A stretch of DNA of 63,721 nt, taken from Vibrio sp. Isolate32. GTDB taxonomy: Bacteria; Pseudomonadota; Gammaproteobacteria; Enterobacterales; Vibrionaceae. This document shows positions 36,040-44,289 of this stretch, in pieces. The notes beneath the pieces are model-generated. The model made no database searches and was not told where the DNA came from. It saw nothing but the letters and a program-made list of their open reading frames with translations. A program made the translations under genes and the position numbers. The stretch is taken from positions 25,790 through 89,510 of the forward strand of contig NZ_JAKEUQ010000022.1 of assembly GCF_022397955.1 (NCBI RefSeq), read 5' to 3'. Within the stretch, counting starts at the first letter, position 1. Each line of letters starts with the position of its first letter.

Positions 36040-38016
36040 ATGAAAGTTGCAATGAAACCTTTATCATTGGCTGTACTTGCGGGTCTTGGTCTGACACTCG
36101 CAGGCTGCACAACAACACCAGATACCGATGAAGTGATTAAACTACGTGTCGTAGAGACGACTGACATCCATACTAACCTAATGGATTACGACTACTACAA
36201 AGACAAGCCATCACAGAAAATTGGCTTAGCACGTACTGCAACTCTAGTAAAAGAAGCTCAAAACGAAGTAACAAACAGCGTATTAGTTGATAACGGTGAC
36301 CTACTGCAAGGTAGCCCAATGGGTGACTACATGGCAGACAAAGGCATCGTTGCCGGTGAAGTTCACCCTGCTTACAAAGCAATGAACCAGCTAAGCTATG
36401 ATGCAGCGAATATCGGTAACCACGAGTTCAACTACGGCCTAGAGTTCCTAGAAGAGTCTATCAACGACGCTGATTTCCCATACATCAGTGCTAACGTTTA
36501 CGATGCTGAAACGAAAGAGCACTACTTCACGCCTTACATCATCAAGACGCACACGTTCGCAGATACAGCGGGCGTAGAGCACGAGATCAAAGTAGGTTAC
36601 ATCGGCTTTGTTCCACCACAAATCATGACGTGGGATAAGAAGAACCTTGAAGGTAAAGTAATCGCTCGCGACATCGTTGAGACAGCGAACGAACTAGTAC
36701 CTCAAATGAAAGCTGAAGGCGCAGACGTTATCGTTGCGATCCCTCACTCTGGTGTATCTCAAGACCCATACAAAGCAGGCGAAGAGAACTCGACGCTTTA
36801 CCTATCTGAAGTAGAAGGTATTGATGCGATTGCATTTGGTCACTCTCACGCCGTATTCCCAGGTAAAGGCTTCGACAACATCCAAGGCGTTGACAACGAA
36901 AACGGCACCATGAACGGTGTTGCGGCGGTAATGCCAGGTCGTTGGGGTAGCCACGTAGGTGTTATGGACCTAACACTGGCGCAAAAAGACGGCAAATGGG
37001 AAGTAGTAAAAGGCCAATCTGAAGCTCGCCCTATCTACGACAAGATTGAGAAGAAATCACTAGCTGCAGCGGATGAAGGCATCGTAACTGCACTAGAAAA
37101 AGACCACCAAGGTACTCGTGATTTTGTGAACCAACCAATTGGTAAAGCAGATGACGTGATGTACAGCTTCCTATCGCTGGTACAAGACGATCCAACAGTA
37201 CAGATCGTTAACCTTGCACAAAAAGATTACGTTGAGCAATTTATCCAAGGCGACCCTGATCTAGACGGTACACCAGTACTTTCTGCAGCAGCACCATTCA
37301 AAGCGGGCGGTCGTAAGAATGACCCTGCAAACTTCACTGAAGTTGAATCTGGTCAACTAACATTCCGTAACGCGGCTGACTTGTACCTTTACCCGAACAC
37401 GCTAGTGGCGATGAAGGTAACAGGTCACGAAGTAAAAGAGTGGCTTGAGTGTTCTGCGGGTCAGTTCAACCAAATCGACGTGAACTCTACAGCACCACAG
37501 CAGCTGATTGAGTGGGATAACTTCCGTACTTACAACTTCGATGTTATCGACGGTGTGGATTACCAAATCGACGTAACTCAACCTGCGAAATACGATGCAA
37601 ACTGTAAAGTGGTTAACCCTGATTCTCAGCGTATTGTTGGCCTAACTTACCAAGGTAAGCCAATCGACATGAAGCAAGACTTCCTGATCGCAACCAACAA
37701 CTACCGTGCTTACAGCGCTAAGTTCCCAGGCACAGGTGAAGAATTCATCGCATTTGATGCGCCAGATGAAAACCGTACTGTACTGGCGAACTACATCTCT
37801 CGCGTAAGCAAAGAGCAAGGTCAAGTGAGCCCAACAGCTGATAACAACTGGTCATTCGCACCAATCAAAACGGATAAGAAACTAGATATCCGCTTTGAAA
37901 CGTCACCAAGTGAGAAAGCTGCACAGTTCATCAAAGATAAAGGTCAATACCCGATGAAACGCGTGGCGACTGATGATGTTGGCTTCGGTGTTTACCAAAT
38001 CGACCTAACTAAATAG
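36040..38016 (+). CDS. cpdB: 2',3'-cyclic-nucleotide 2'-phosphodiesterase/3'-nucleotidase CpdB, lipoprotein form
   Basis: CpdB degrades 2',3'-cyclic nucleotides and 3'-nucleotides outside the cytoplasm, letting cells use nucleotides as phosphate and nucleoside source. The 658-residue protein has a metallophosphatase domain with ETTDIHTNLMDYDYY, DNGDLLQGSP, GNHEFNYG, PHSGV and GHSHAVFPG, then a C-terminal 5'-nucleotidase substrate domain ending in KRVATDDVGFGVY. Unlike the soluble E. coli protein, it has a lipobox (LTLAGC, cysteine 23), so the mature protein is probably lipid-anchored. GGAG precedes the start. Confidence 0.94.
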   Translation: MKVAMKPLSLAVLAGLGLTLAGCTTTPDTDEVIKLRVVETTDIHTNLMDYDYYKDKPSQKIGLARTATLVKEAQNEVTNSVLVDNGDLLQGSPMGDYMADKGIVAGEVHPAYKAMNQLSYDAANIGNHEFNYGLEFLEESINDADFPYISANVYDAETKEHYFTPYIIKTHTFADTAGVEHEIKVGYIGFVPPQIMTWDKKNLEGKVIARDIVETANELVPQMKAEGADVIVAIPHSGVSQDPYKAGEENSTLYLSEVEGIDAIAFGHSHAVFPGKGFDNIQGVDNENGTMNGVAAVMPGRWGSHVGVMDLTLAQKDGKWEVVKGQSEARPIYDKIEKKSLAAADEGIVTALEKDHQGTRDFVNQPIGKADDVMYSFLSLVQDDPTVQIVNLAQKDYVEQFIQGDPDLDGTPVLSAAAPFKAGGRKNDPANFTEVESGQLTFRNAADLYLYPNTLVAMKVTGHEVKEWLECSAGQFNQIDVNSTAPQQLIEWDNFRTYNFDVIDGVDYQIDVTQPAKYDANCKVVNPDSQRIVGLTYQGKPIDMKQDFLIATNNYRAYSAKFPGTGEEFIAFDAPDENRTVLANYISRVSKEQGQVSPTADNNWSFAPIKTDKKLDIRFETSPSEKAAQFIKDKGQYPMKRVATDDVGFGVYQIDLTK

Positions 38017-38046
38017 ATTACTCAAGTAATCGATAGTTAACCTTCT

Positions 38047-38078
38047 AAAGGCTGAGTCTCACGACTCAGCCTTTTTTG
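38047..38078 (+). terminator. Terminator after cpdB
   Basis: AAGGCTGAGTC pairs with GACTCAGCCTT around TCAC, and T6 follows. This is a textbook intrinsic terminator. Confidence 0.93.
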
Positions 38079-38345
38079 TTTTCAAAACAACTTAAGCAAT
38101 TGAATAACAAATGGATTAGTTCTTAATTTCAAATAATTCGTCCCTCTCAAACTGCTTTTCAAATCACAGCCTCTTATTGCACTCCCTCATCGAAACATCA
38201 TTACGTTTATATCTAGTGGTACTCAACCAGACTAAAAAAGCTGCAATTCGCTGTAAGTTTTTCTCAGCTCCTCCTGTCTATTTAATTTACTACACTCAAT
38301 GAATGGTCAAAAACCATTCATCTACAGGATAAATAGGGACATTTG
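38079..38345 (+). other. Leader region of the dedA-olsF operon
   Basis: No gene is seen in this AT-rich stretch between the cpdB terminator and dedA. It should hold the operon promoter. The only strong structure is the 9-bp inverted repeat at 38299-38321, described separately. Confidence 0.6.
38299..38321 (+). promoter_or_regulatory. 9-bp inverted repeat in the dedA leader, possible operator or hairpin
   Basis: ATGAATGGT and ACCATTCAT are perfect arms around CAAAA, ending 24 bases before the dedA start. It could be a regulator-binding palindrome or an mRNA stem close to the ribosome site. No U-run follows. Confidence 0.6.
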
Positions 38346-38933
38346 ATGAGTACCGCTGAGAGCATTCAAGCATGGTTACATTCAGGAGAAGAGTCGCTGC
38401 TATGGCTAATGCTTGGCATAATCGCGCTTTCTTACCTGCTTGAAGATCTAGCGATTGTGACCGCTGCTGGTTTGGCGACGCAAACACTCATACCACCTCA
38501 ATACGCACTGCTTGCGATTTTCATCGGCATTGCCACTGGTGACCTTGGCCTCTATTACCTCGGGAAGTCAGGGCGCTACTTTCGGGGAGTTCGTTATAAG
38601 GCGCTAACCAACCGACACTTTCGTGCACTTCGCACCAAGCTACATAAAAACGCATTCAGTAGTCTTTTTGTGGTTCGCTTTATTCCAGGGCTACGCACGG
38701 TTGGTTTTACCTTGAGTGGATTTTTCGCTATCCCGCTTCCAACTTTCTTGCTGGCTGTAATCAGTGCTACCGCGTTATGGACCGGCGTTGTCTTCTCTGC
38801 CATCTACTATTTAGGGACATCGGCCTGGTTACGAGCCTCTGAATATCAATGGGTCATCATCCCATGTGCCATCGCTTTGCTGCTTGTCGGTAATCGATTA
38901 ATGAATAAAACCTACTCTAGAGGATTATCATGA
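38346..38933 (+). CDS. DedA-family inner membrane protein
   Basis: The 195-residue protein has the DedA/VTT domain with several membrane segments. An acidic EDLAIVTAAG motif sits near the N-terminus, followed by GDLGLYYLGK, then RFIPGLRTVGFTLSGFF, the arginine-containing re-entrant region. DedA proteins act in lipid flipping and membrane homeostasis. The ATG at 38346 is chosen; a TTG one codon earlier is in frame. It overlaps the coupled ATG of the next frame (ATGA at 38930). It is the first gene of a six-gene cluster. Confidence 0.87.
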   Translation: MSTAESIQAWLHSGEESLLWLMLGIIALSYLLEDLAIVTAAGLATQTLIPPQYALLAIFIGIATGDLGLYYLGKSGRYFRGVRYKALTNRHFRALRTKLHKNAFSSLFVVRFIPGLRTVGFTLSGFFAIPLPTFLLAVISATALWTGVVFSAIYYLGTSAWLRASEYQWVIIPCAIALLLVGNRLMNKTYSRGLS

Positions 38934-38983
38934 GTTCACCGTAAGATATTCACATTATTCCCGCACATCAAATAAATGCAGGC
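38930..38983 (+). pseudogene. Blocked 5' end of the ATP-grasp gene (in-frame TAA)
   Basis: The dedA stop overlaps an ATG (ATGA) that opens a frame reading MSSP, then TAA at 38942-38944, then DIHIIPAHQINAG, directly in frame with the ATP-grasp protein. The residues after the stop read like protein and join the ATP-grasp N-terminus smoothly. One base change (for example CAA to TAA) would explain this. The ATP-grasp frame can restart at the ATG at 38984. Confidence 0.7.
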
Positions 38984-40063
38984 ATGCCCCTACTTGAAAA
39001 AGATACTGTGCGCAGTGTCTCTCCTTATGAGTTTCTTCCGACTTGGTTTTTCTATACACCAGTCGTGATTCAGAGCCTGATTCAAGGGTTACGGCACTTT
39101 GATTGGGCACTGCCACTCATTGCCAACCCGAGTATCAAACTCAGCGGCATGGTTGGTGAATCAAAACACGAGATATTGAGCCTTGCCGGATCCTCAAGCA
39201 AGCGTTGGATCTCTCCATTTATCACTTTAACCAAAACCGATCTCAGCACTAATAAGCAAGCTGAAGATGCACGTACAGCACTAGTACAAACGGATCTTAA
39301 TTTCCCTATCGTGGCCAAACCGGATCTTGGTTGTCGCGGGGTTGGAGTAAAGCTGATCAACAGCCAAGATCAACTTGAGCAATATATTGAATCCTTCCCA
39401 AATCACGCTCGTTTTCTACTGCAAGAAAAAGCGCCATACCAGGCTGAAGCGGGCGTGTTTTATGTTCGTTATCCGAATAAAAAGCAGGGTGAGATCATCT
39501 CGATCACCCTCAAATATGCACCAATAGTCACTGGCGATGGCACTTCAACACTCAAGCAATTAATAGAAAATAACCCACGAGCCGGACAGCTCAGTCACCT
39601 GTATCTGCCGAGGCATGAAGACAAGTTAGAACAAGTACTTGATGAAGGTGAAGAATTCCAACTCGCCTTTGCTGGCAGCCATAGCCGTGGGTCGATCTTC
39701 CGAGACGGTAATCAATATATCACTCAGGCTTTAACCGAACGTTTAGATGAGATATTCGACGACTTCGACGGTTTTCATTTTGGTCGACTAGACGTCAAGT
39801 TCAAAGACATCCACAGCCTAATGCGAGGCGAAGATTTTACGATTCTTGAGGTCAATGGCGCGAGCAGCGAGGCCGGACATATCTGGGATCGTAATACACC
39901 GCTGCGAGAGATTTTTTCTACGCTACTTCAACAATACCGCATTCTTTTTGACATAGGTGCTCAGCAGAAACAACGAGGCCACCAGCCTCCATCTTTTAAG
40001 AGCCTGTTTAACGCATGGCAAGAAGAGCGACGCCTTGTTCAACAATATCCAACCACCGACTAA
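38984..40063 (+). CDS. ATP-grasp ligase, carboxylate-amine ligase type
   Basis: The 359-residue protein has an ATP-grasp core from about residue 95 onwards: FPIVAKPDLGCRGVG (nucleotide-binding lysine and glycine loop), LLQEKAPY and, at the end, GRLDVKF with FTILEVNGASSEAGHIWD for magnesium binding (E and N of EVN). Such enzymes form amide or peptide-like bonds through an acyl phosphate. The substrate is unknown; D-alanine ligase is only a distant relative. No ribosome site precedes this ATG, and the natural start was probably at 38930, now cut off by TAA. Confidence 0.82.
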   Translation: MPLLEKDTVRSVSPYEFLPTWFFYTPVVIQSLIQGLRHFDWALPLIANPSIKLSGMVGESKHEILSLAGSSSKRWISPFITLTKTDLSTNKQAEDARTALVQTDLNFPIVAKPDLGCRGVGVKLINSQDQLEQYIESFPNHARFLLQEKAPYQAEAGVFYVRYPNKKQGEIISITLKYAPIVTGDGTSTLKQLIENNPRAGQLSHLYLPRHEDKLEQVLDEGEEFQLAFAGSHSRGSIFRDGNQYITQALTERLDEIFDDFDGFHFGRLDVKFKDIHSLMRGEDFTILEVNGASSEAGHIWDRNTPLREIFSTLLQQYRILFDIGAQQKQRGHQPPSFKSLFNAWQEERRLVQQYPTTD

Positions 40064-40082
40064 CTTTATACGAGGAACATGC

Positions 40083-40625
40083 ATGAACCCGATAGCCCAG
40101 CCGAGCGCCTTTGCCGCTGTCTCTCCTAGTATCAAGGGAGCGGTAGAGATACTGAATCAAGGCCTAGAGTTTCTGACTGCAATTTCTGATAGCGATTATC
40201 TAACGAGTGCTAAGCCACACGTCACTAGCTCTATTGGTGAGCATACTCGCCATACGCTGGATCTTTTTCACGCTTTGATTTTGAAAGAGGATGCGACCAT
40301 TGATTACAACACTCGCCGTCGTGGTCACCCAGTCGAATACGATAGGTCGATTGCAATCAAAGAGATCCACTACGTGATCAACTGGCTGGAGCGATTAGAC
40401 CATCATGATCTAGAAGCGCCTATCACGATCCTAACTGAGGTTTCGATGGATACTCAAGTGTTTGCTAGTCTGCCTTCAACACTAGAAAGGGAGATAACCT
40501 TTGCAGCGCTGCACGCTAATCATCATTACGCGATGATCAAAGTGATCACCACCTTCCTTGATGTTGAAACCTGTAACACCTTTGGTTATGCCCCAACCAC
40601 TAGCAGCTATCTGAGGGAGCAATAA
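40083..40625 (+). CDS. DinB-like four-helix-bundle protein
   Basis: The 180-residue protein shows the DinB/YfiT histidine pattern: H54 and H57 in IGEHTRHTLDLF and H144, H147 and H148 in LHANHHYAMIK, which would form a metal site. No signal peptide is present. GAGGA upstream supports the ATG at 40083 over longer in-frame starts. DinB-fold proteins are often thiol transferases or metal-dependent hydrolases; the reaction here is unknown. The next gene starts two bases after its stop. Confidence 0.72.
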   Translation: MNPIAQPSAFAAVSPSIKGAVEILNQGLEFLTAISDSDYLTSAKPHVTSSIGEHTRHTLDLFHALILKEDATIDYNTRRRGHPVEYDRSIAIKEIHYVINWLERLDHHDLEAPITILTEVSMDTQVFASLPSTLEREITFAALHANHHYAMIKVITTFLDVETCNTFGYAPTTSSYLREQ

Positions 40626-40627
40626 TC

Positions 40628-41377
40628 ATGTGTTCTGTATCTTGGTTGCTTGAAGAGAATGGCTATCAGGTCTTTTTTAATCGTGATGAACAAAAGACCC
40701 GAGCATTGGCAATGCCACCTAAACAGTATCAGGTTAATGGTGTCGATATCATCATGCCACTCGACCCAACAGGCGGTGGTAGCTGGATCAGCATTAACGA
40801 GTTCGGACTTTCACTGTGCCTACTCAATAACTATCAAGGCATGGTGCCAGTCGGCCCATTAGTCAGCCGTGGTTTGTTACTGAAGAACCTATCATCGAGT
40901 CGTAATATCAGTCAGCTTTCAGAGGCTTTTCATCGACTCAACCTACACTCGTTTACCCCATTTACCCTACTGGCTTTTGCTCCAAATTTAACGCAGCACA
41001 ATGGTGTGGTGATTGCCTATATGTGGGATGGCATTCAACAGAAAATAATGGAAACCGACTCACCACTATTCTCATCCGGTGTTGATTTAGAACGAGTTCA
41101 AGCGTACCGACAAGCCCAATACGATCAACTCGTCGCAACAGAGAAAAATCAGCGAAACCTACTTAAGTTCCACTCTCACCATCACAGTGAACAGCCCCAT
41201 TTAGCAACCTGTATGCATCGTGAAGACGCACACACAGTCAGCTTTACCCATTTACGTAATCTGCATGGTCATGCCTCGATGTTTTATGCACCCGGCTCAC
41301 CTTGCGAACCAATCAAACCATGCCAGATAAATAAGCAGCGTTTTACCTTCGATTTATCACCAACAATCAATCTATAG
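40628..41377 (+). CDS. NRDE (TANGO2-like) protein
   Basis: The 249-residue protein begins MCSVSW, so removal of the methionine exposes Cys2 as in Ntn-type proteins, and has FNRDEQ (about residues 17-22), the motif naming the NRDE/TANGO2 family, followed by GGSWISINEFGLSLCLLNNY. In animals TANGO2 affects lipid and heme homeostasis; bacterial members lack known function. It has no signal peptide and is tightly packed between the DinB-like and YHS genes. Confidence 0.85.
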   Translation: MCSVSWLLEENGYQVFFNRDEQKTRALAMPPKQYQVNGVDIIMPLDPTGGGSWISINEFGLSLCLLNNYQGMVPVGPLVSRGLLLKNLSSSRNISQLSEAFHRLNLHSFTPFTLLAFAPNLTQHNGVVIAYMWDGIQQKIMETDSPLFSSGVDLERVQAYRQAQYDQLVATEKNQRNLLKFHSHHHSEQPHLATCMHREDAHTVSFTHLRNLHGHASMFYAPGSPCEPIKPCQINKQRFTFDLSPTINL

Positions 41378-41389
41378 ATGGAGTCCATC

Positions 41390-41827
41390 ATGAGAAAACT
41401 AATCACCATGGTCATGCTACTGATTAGCCCGTACGTATTTGCCGCCGATGAAATCTATACCGGCTTCTTTAGCAGCAAGGCTCTCGATGGCTACGATACC
41501 GTGGCTTACTTCACCTCAGGTAAGCCTGTTGAAGGCAGTAAACAATTCAGCACTGAATACAAAGGCGCGGATTGGTATTTCTCTTCTGAAAAGAATCTGA
41601 CTTTATTTGTTAATAATCCTGAAAAATATGCCCCTCAATATGGTGGTTATTGCGCATGGGCTGTATCTGCCAAAAACGATTTTGCACCAGGCGATCCACA
41701 GTATTGGACCATAGTGGATGACAAACTTTACCTGAACTACGACCAAGAGATTCAGGAGACCTGGGAGAAAGACCGTGCACAGCATATTCAACAAGCCGAC
41801 AAAGCTTGGCCGCAGCTGATTAAATAA
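41390..41827 (+). CDS. Secreted YHS-domain protein
   Basis: The 145-residue protein has a signal peptide (about 1-18, ending YVFA) and a YHS-type domain with LDGYDTVAYFTSGKPV, WYFSSEKNLTLFVNNPEKYAPQYGGYCAWAVS and PQYWTIVDDKLYLNY. YHS modules are associated with metal or cofactor handling. The ATG at 41390 is preferred because GGAG precedes it; a methionine four codons earlier has no ribosome site. It lies 12 bases before the OlsF-like gene. Confidence 0.82.
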   Translation: MRKLITMVMLLISPYVFAADEIYTGFFSSKALDGYDTVAYFTSGKPVEGSKQFSTEYKGADWYFSSEKNLTLFVNNPEKYAPQYGGYCAWAVSAKNDFAPGDPQYWTIVDDKLYLNYDQEIQETWEKDRAQHIQQADKAWPQLIK

Positions 41828-41839
41828 GGTAGCTTCATT

Positions 41840-43594
41840 ATGATTGATAGTCCTTTTCGTTTACCACGTTACACGCCTTTTGGTTTGGGTGAGTCTGTTG
41901 TCGAGTGGGCAACTGGGCTATCTAAGCTAGACCGACTCTACCAAGATCGACAAGACGAGTTATCTAGCTTCGAATTCATGAACTACACCTTGTCCGCGCT
42001 CAATATCGACTACTCCATTGCATCGGGAAGCACAGAAAACATTCCTGAGGAAGGCCCTGTTGTGATTGTAGCGAACCACCCACTCGGCGCGATTGAAGGA
42101 GTGATCCTAGCTGATCTCGTAGGATCAGTGAGGAAGGATGTGAAGGTATTGGCGAATGAGTTACTCAAACGACTACCTGAACTGGATGATCTTTTCATTG
42201 GTGTTGATGTCTTTAATGGTAAAGAATCAAAGCGTACTAATGCCAAGGCCATTCGAGATGCCAATCATCACCTAGCTGATGGTGGGCTGCTGATCGTGTT
42301 CCCAGCCGGAGAAGTCTCCAGTTACCGCAAAGGAGCAAAAACACTTACCGACATCGAGTGGAGCAAGTCCGTTGCTAAGTTTGTTAAGCGCCATCAAGCG
42401 ACGACGGTTCCAATCTTTATCAATGGCAAAAACAGTGAGCTGTTCTATCAAGCCGGTCGAGTGCATCCACTATTGAGAACCGCTCTACTCGGGCGTGAAC
42501 TTCTCAATAAACAGGCGACAACTATCTCTATTTCGATTGGCTCATCGATTCCGTATTCAGAGATAAAATCATTTGAAAAAGAGATGGATATCGTCAACTA
42601 CCTAAGGCTCAACACCTATCTTATGAGTCAACAAGATAGTCCGAACACACAGGTCCACGCGCCCTCTTTCGATACCCAAGTGATTGCGCCAATATCACCA
42701 GAAGTATTGGCAATAGAGGTAAGTTCACTCTCTGAAGAGATGAAACTGCTCGAGCAAGGGGACTTCGAGGTCTACTGCACGCCAAGCCAATCTATTCCCA
42801 ATTTAATGCGAGAGATTGGTCGAGTCAGAGAAGAGAGCTTTCGAGAAGTCGGTGAAGGTAGCGGGCTTGCTTGTGACTTGGATGAGTATGACCTTTACTA
42901 CCATCAACTGTTTGTGTGGAACAAAGCTAAGGCCGAATTAGTCGGTGCTTATCGACTGGGTATGGTCGACAAGCTAATTGCCGAACACGGATTAGACCAA
43001 CTCTATTCCCGTAGCCTGTTCAACTACAACCAAGAGTTCATCGATACCCTAGATAACAGTATTGAACTTGGTCGCTCTGTAGTGAGTAAACATTATCAAA
43101 AGAGCCTCAATTCACTGTTACTGCTATGGAAAGGCATTGCTACTTTTGTCTCTCGACACCCTCAATATACTCACCTATTTGGCCCGGTCAGTATCAGTAA
43201 TGATTACAGCCACAATGCCCGCCTGTTGATCGCGACTACCTTATCGATTCACCATTATGATGAAGAAAAGGCGAGTCTGGTTTCTCCTTCTTCACCACTC
43301 AATAGCAGCAGTCATGTGTTCTGGCAAAATCACCTATTGTCTTCACTGGCAAGTGTGCCTCTACTATCCAAAGTGTTAGCTCGTATGGAGCAAGGAAAAG
43401 GGTTACCGGTACTACTGCGCCAATACCTTGGGATGAATGGCAAGCTAGTGTGTTTTAACGTCGACCCATCGTTTAACGATGCACTAGATGGTTTGATTGT
43501 GGTTAACCTTAAGAAGGTACCATTAAAAACCTTAGGTAAGTACATGGGTCGAGAGCTTGCTCAAGATTACCTAGAGCAGCACGCCCAACGCTGA
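41840..43594 (+). CDS. OlsF-like bifunctional acyltransferase (PlsC + N-acyltransferase)
   Basis: The 584-residue protein has an N-terminal PlsC-type O-acyltransferase with NHPLGAIEG (H80, E86) and FPAGEVSS (about 154-161), and a C-terminal N-acyltransferase with GNAT-like features: RVREESFREVGEG, YDLYYHQLFVWN, ELVGAYRLG and FGPVSISNDYS. The same order and size are known for OlsF, which makes ornithine lipid from ornithine and acyl-ACP. The acceptor amino acid here is not shown. An aspartate at the usual acyltransferase motif is replaced by glutamate. It ends the six-gene cluster; a stem (GATAAGTGC, with GCACTTAT) follows at 43622-43647. Confidence 0.85.
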   Translation: MIDSPFRLPRYTPFGLGESVVEWATGLSKLDRLYQDRQDELSSFEFMNYTLSALNIDYSIASGSTENIPEEGPVVIVANHPLGAIEGVILADLVGSVRKDVKVLANELLKRLPELDDLFIGVDVFNGKESKRTNAKAIRDANHHLADGGLLIVFPAGEVSSYRKGAKTLTDIEWSKSVAKFVKRHQATTVPIFINGKNSELFYQAGRVHPLLRTALLGRELLNKQATTISISIGSSIPYSEIKSFEKEMDIVNYLRLNTYLMSQQDSPNTQVHAPSFDTQVIAPISPEVLAIEVSSLSEEMKLLEQGDFEVYCTPSQSIPNLMREIGRVREESFREVGEGSGLACDLDEYDLYYHQLFVWNKAKAELVGAYRLGMVDKLIAEHGLDQLYSRSLFNYNQEFIDTLDNSIELGRSVVSKHYQKSLNSLLLLWKGIATFVSRHPQYTHLFGPVSISNDYSHNARLLIATTLSIHHYDEEKASLVSPSSPLNSSSHVFWQNHLLSSLASVPLLSKVLARMEQGKGLPVLLRQYLGMNGKLVCFNVDPSFNDALDGLIVVNLKKVPLKTLGKYMGRELAQDYLEQHAQR

Positions 43595-43665
43595 TTTAGC
43601 CCGAACTGTACCTACACTCAGATAAGTGCGATGATTTCGGCACTTATTTGGGTTAGGTTATTTTC

Positions 43666-44232
43666 ATGCACACCTCTTTTATCGAACAACTGCAAAGTTT
43701 CGACTTCTCAGAAAGTCAGATTGAATCGCTAGTCGCTGTCGCCAAGCCTCTTGAACTACCGACTAGACACATCCTTATTAACCAAGGAGAGATGGCGGGC
43801 TCAATTTACTTCGTGCTTGAAGGCTTATGCCACGCTTGTTACCTCACTGATGAGGGCAAGCAATACAGCAAAGAGTTCTACTGGGAACAAGACTGGATTA
43901 TCGGCTTTGAGAGCTTGATAAAGAACCAAGCGTCCCCGTACCTACTAGAAACGCTCACACCCATCACAATGTTAGAACTGCCAATGAAGGCCGTGATCGA
44001 GTGGCGTGCATCGAATAACCCTTTGTATTTAAAGCTGTTAGAAACGCAGCTGATGCACAAAGAAAATAAGGAGCGCTTCATGTTGCTCTATACCCCAGAG
44101 CAACGTTACCAGCTTTTCTGTGAGCACTATCCAGACCTTGAGCAGCGCCTCAACGACAATCAAATTGCCGCTTATTTAGGAATAACCGCGATAAGCTTGA
44201 GCAGAATTAAAGGTCGAATTAACAATAGTTAA
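43666..44232 (+). CDS. Crp/Fnr-family transcriptional regulator
   Basis: The 188-residue protein has a cyclic-nucleotide-binding-type fold (about 15-115: LINQGEMAGSIYFVLEGL) and a short C-terminal helix-turn-helix (DNQIAAYLGITAISLSRIKG, about 165-184). It lacks the four cysteines of Fnr iron-sulfur proteins and the arginine-serine phosphate cassette typical of Crp, so the effector is unknown. It lies 71 bases after the OlsF-like gene and may regulate the neighbouring cluster. Confidence 0.8.
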   Translation: MHTSFIEQLQSFDFSESQIESLVAVAKPLELPTRHILINQGEMAGSIYFVLEGLCHACYLTDEGKQYSKEFYWEQDWIIGFESLIKNQASPYLLETLTPITMLELPMKAVIEWRASNNPLYLKLLETQLMHKENKERFMLLYTPEQRYQLFCEHYPDLEQRLNDNQIAAYLGITAISLSRIKGRINNS

Positions 44233-44289
44233 TGCTAACAATCAGTGTGCATAGTACATTCAAAGCATCGATAATCTCTGGATGTAAAC

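Noticed and set aside
35778..36043. Two 61-residue overlapping frames on opposite strands upstream of cpdB
   Set aside because: They lack ribosome sites and family features, and overlap an AT-rich promoter region.
38216..38262. Possible PhoB box (CTGCAAT then CTGTAAG) before the dedA operon
   Set aside because: The half sites are spaced by 10 rather than 11 bases and match poorly; not enough to call.
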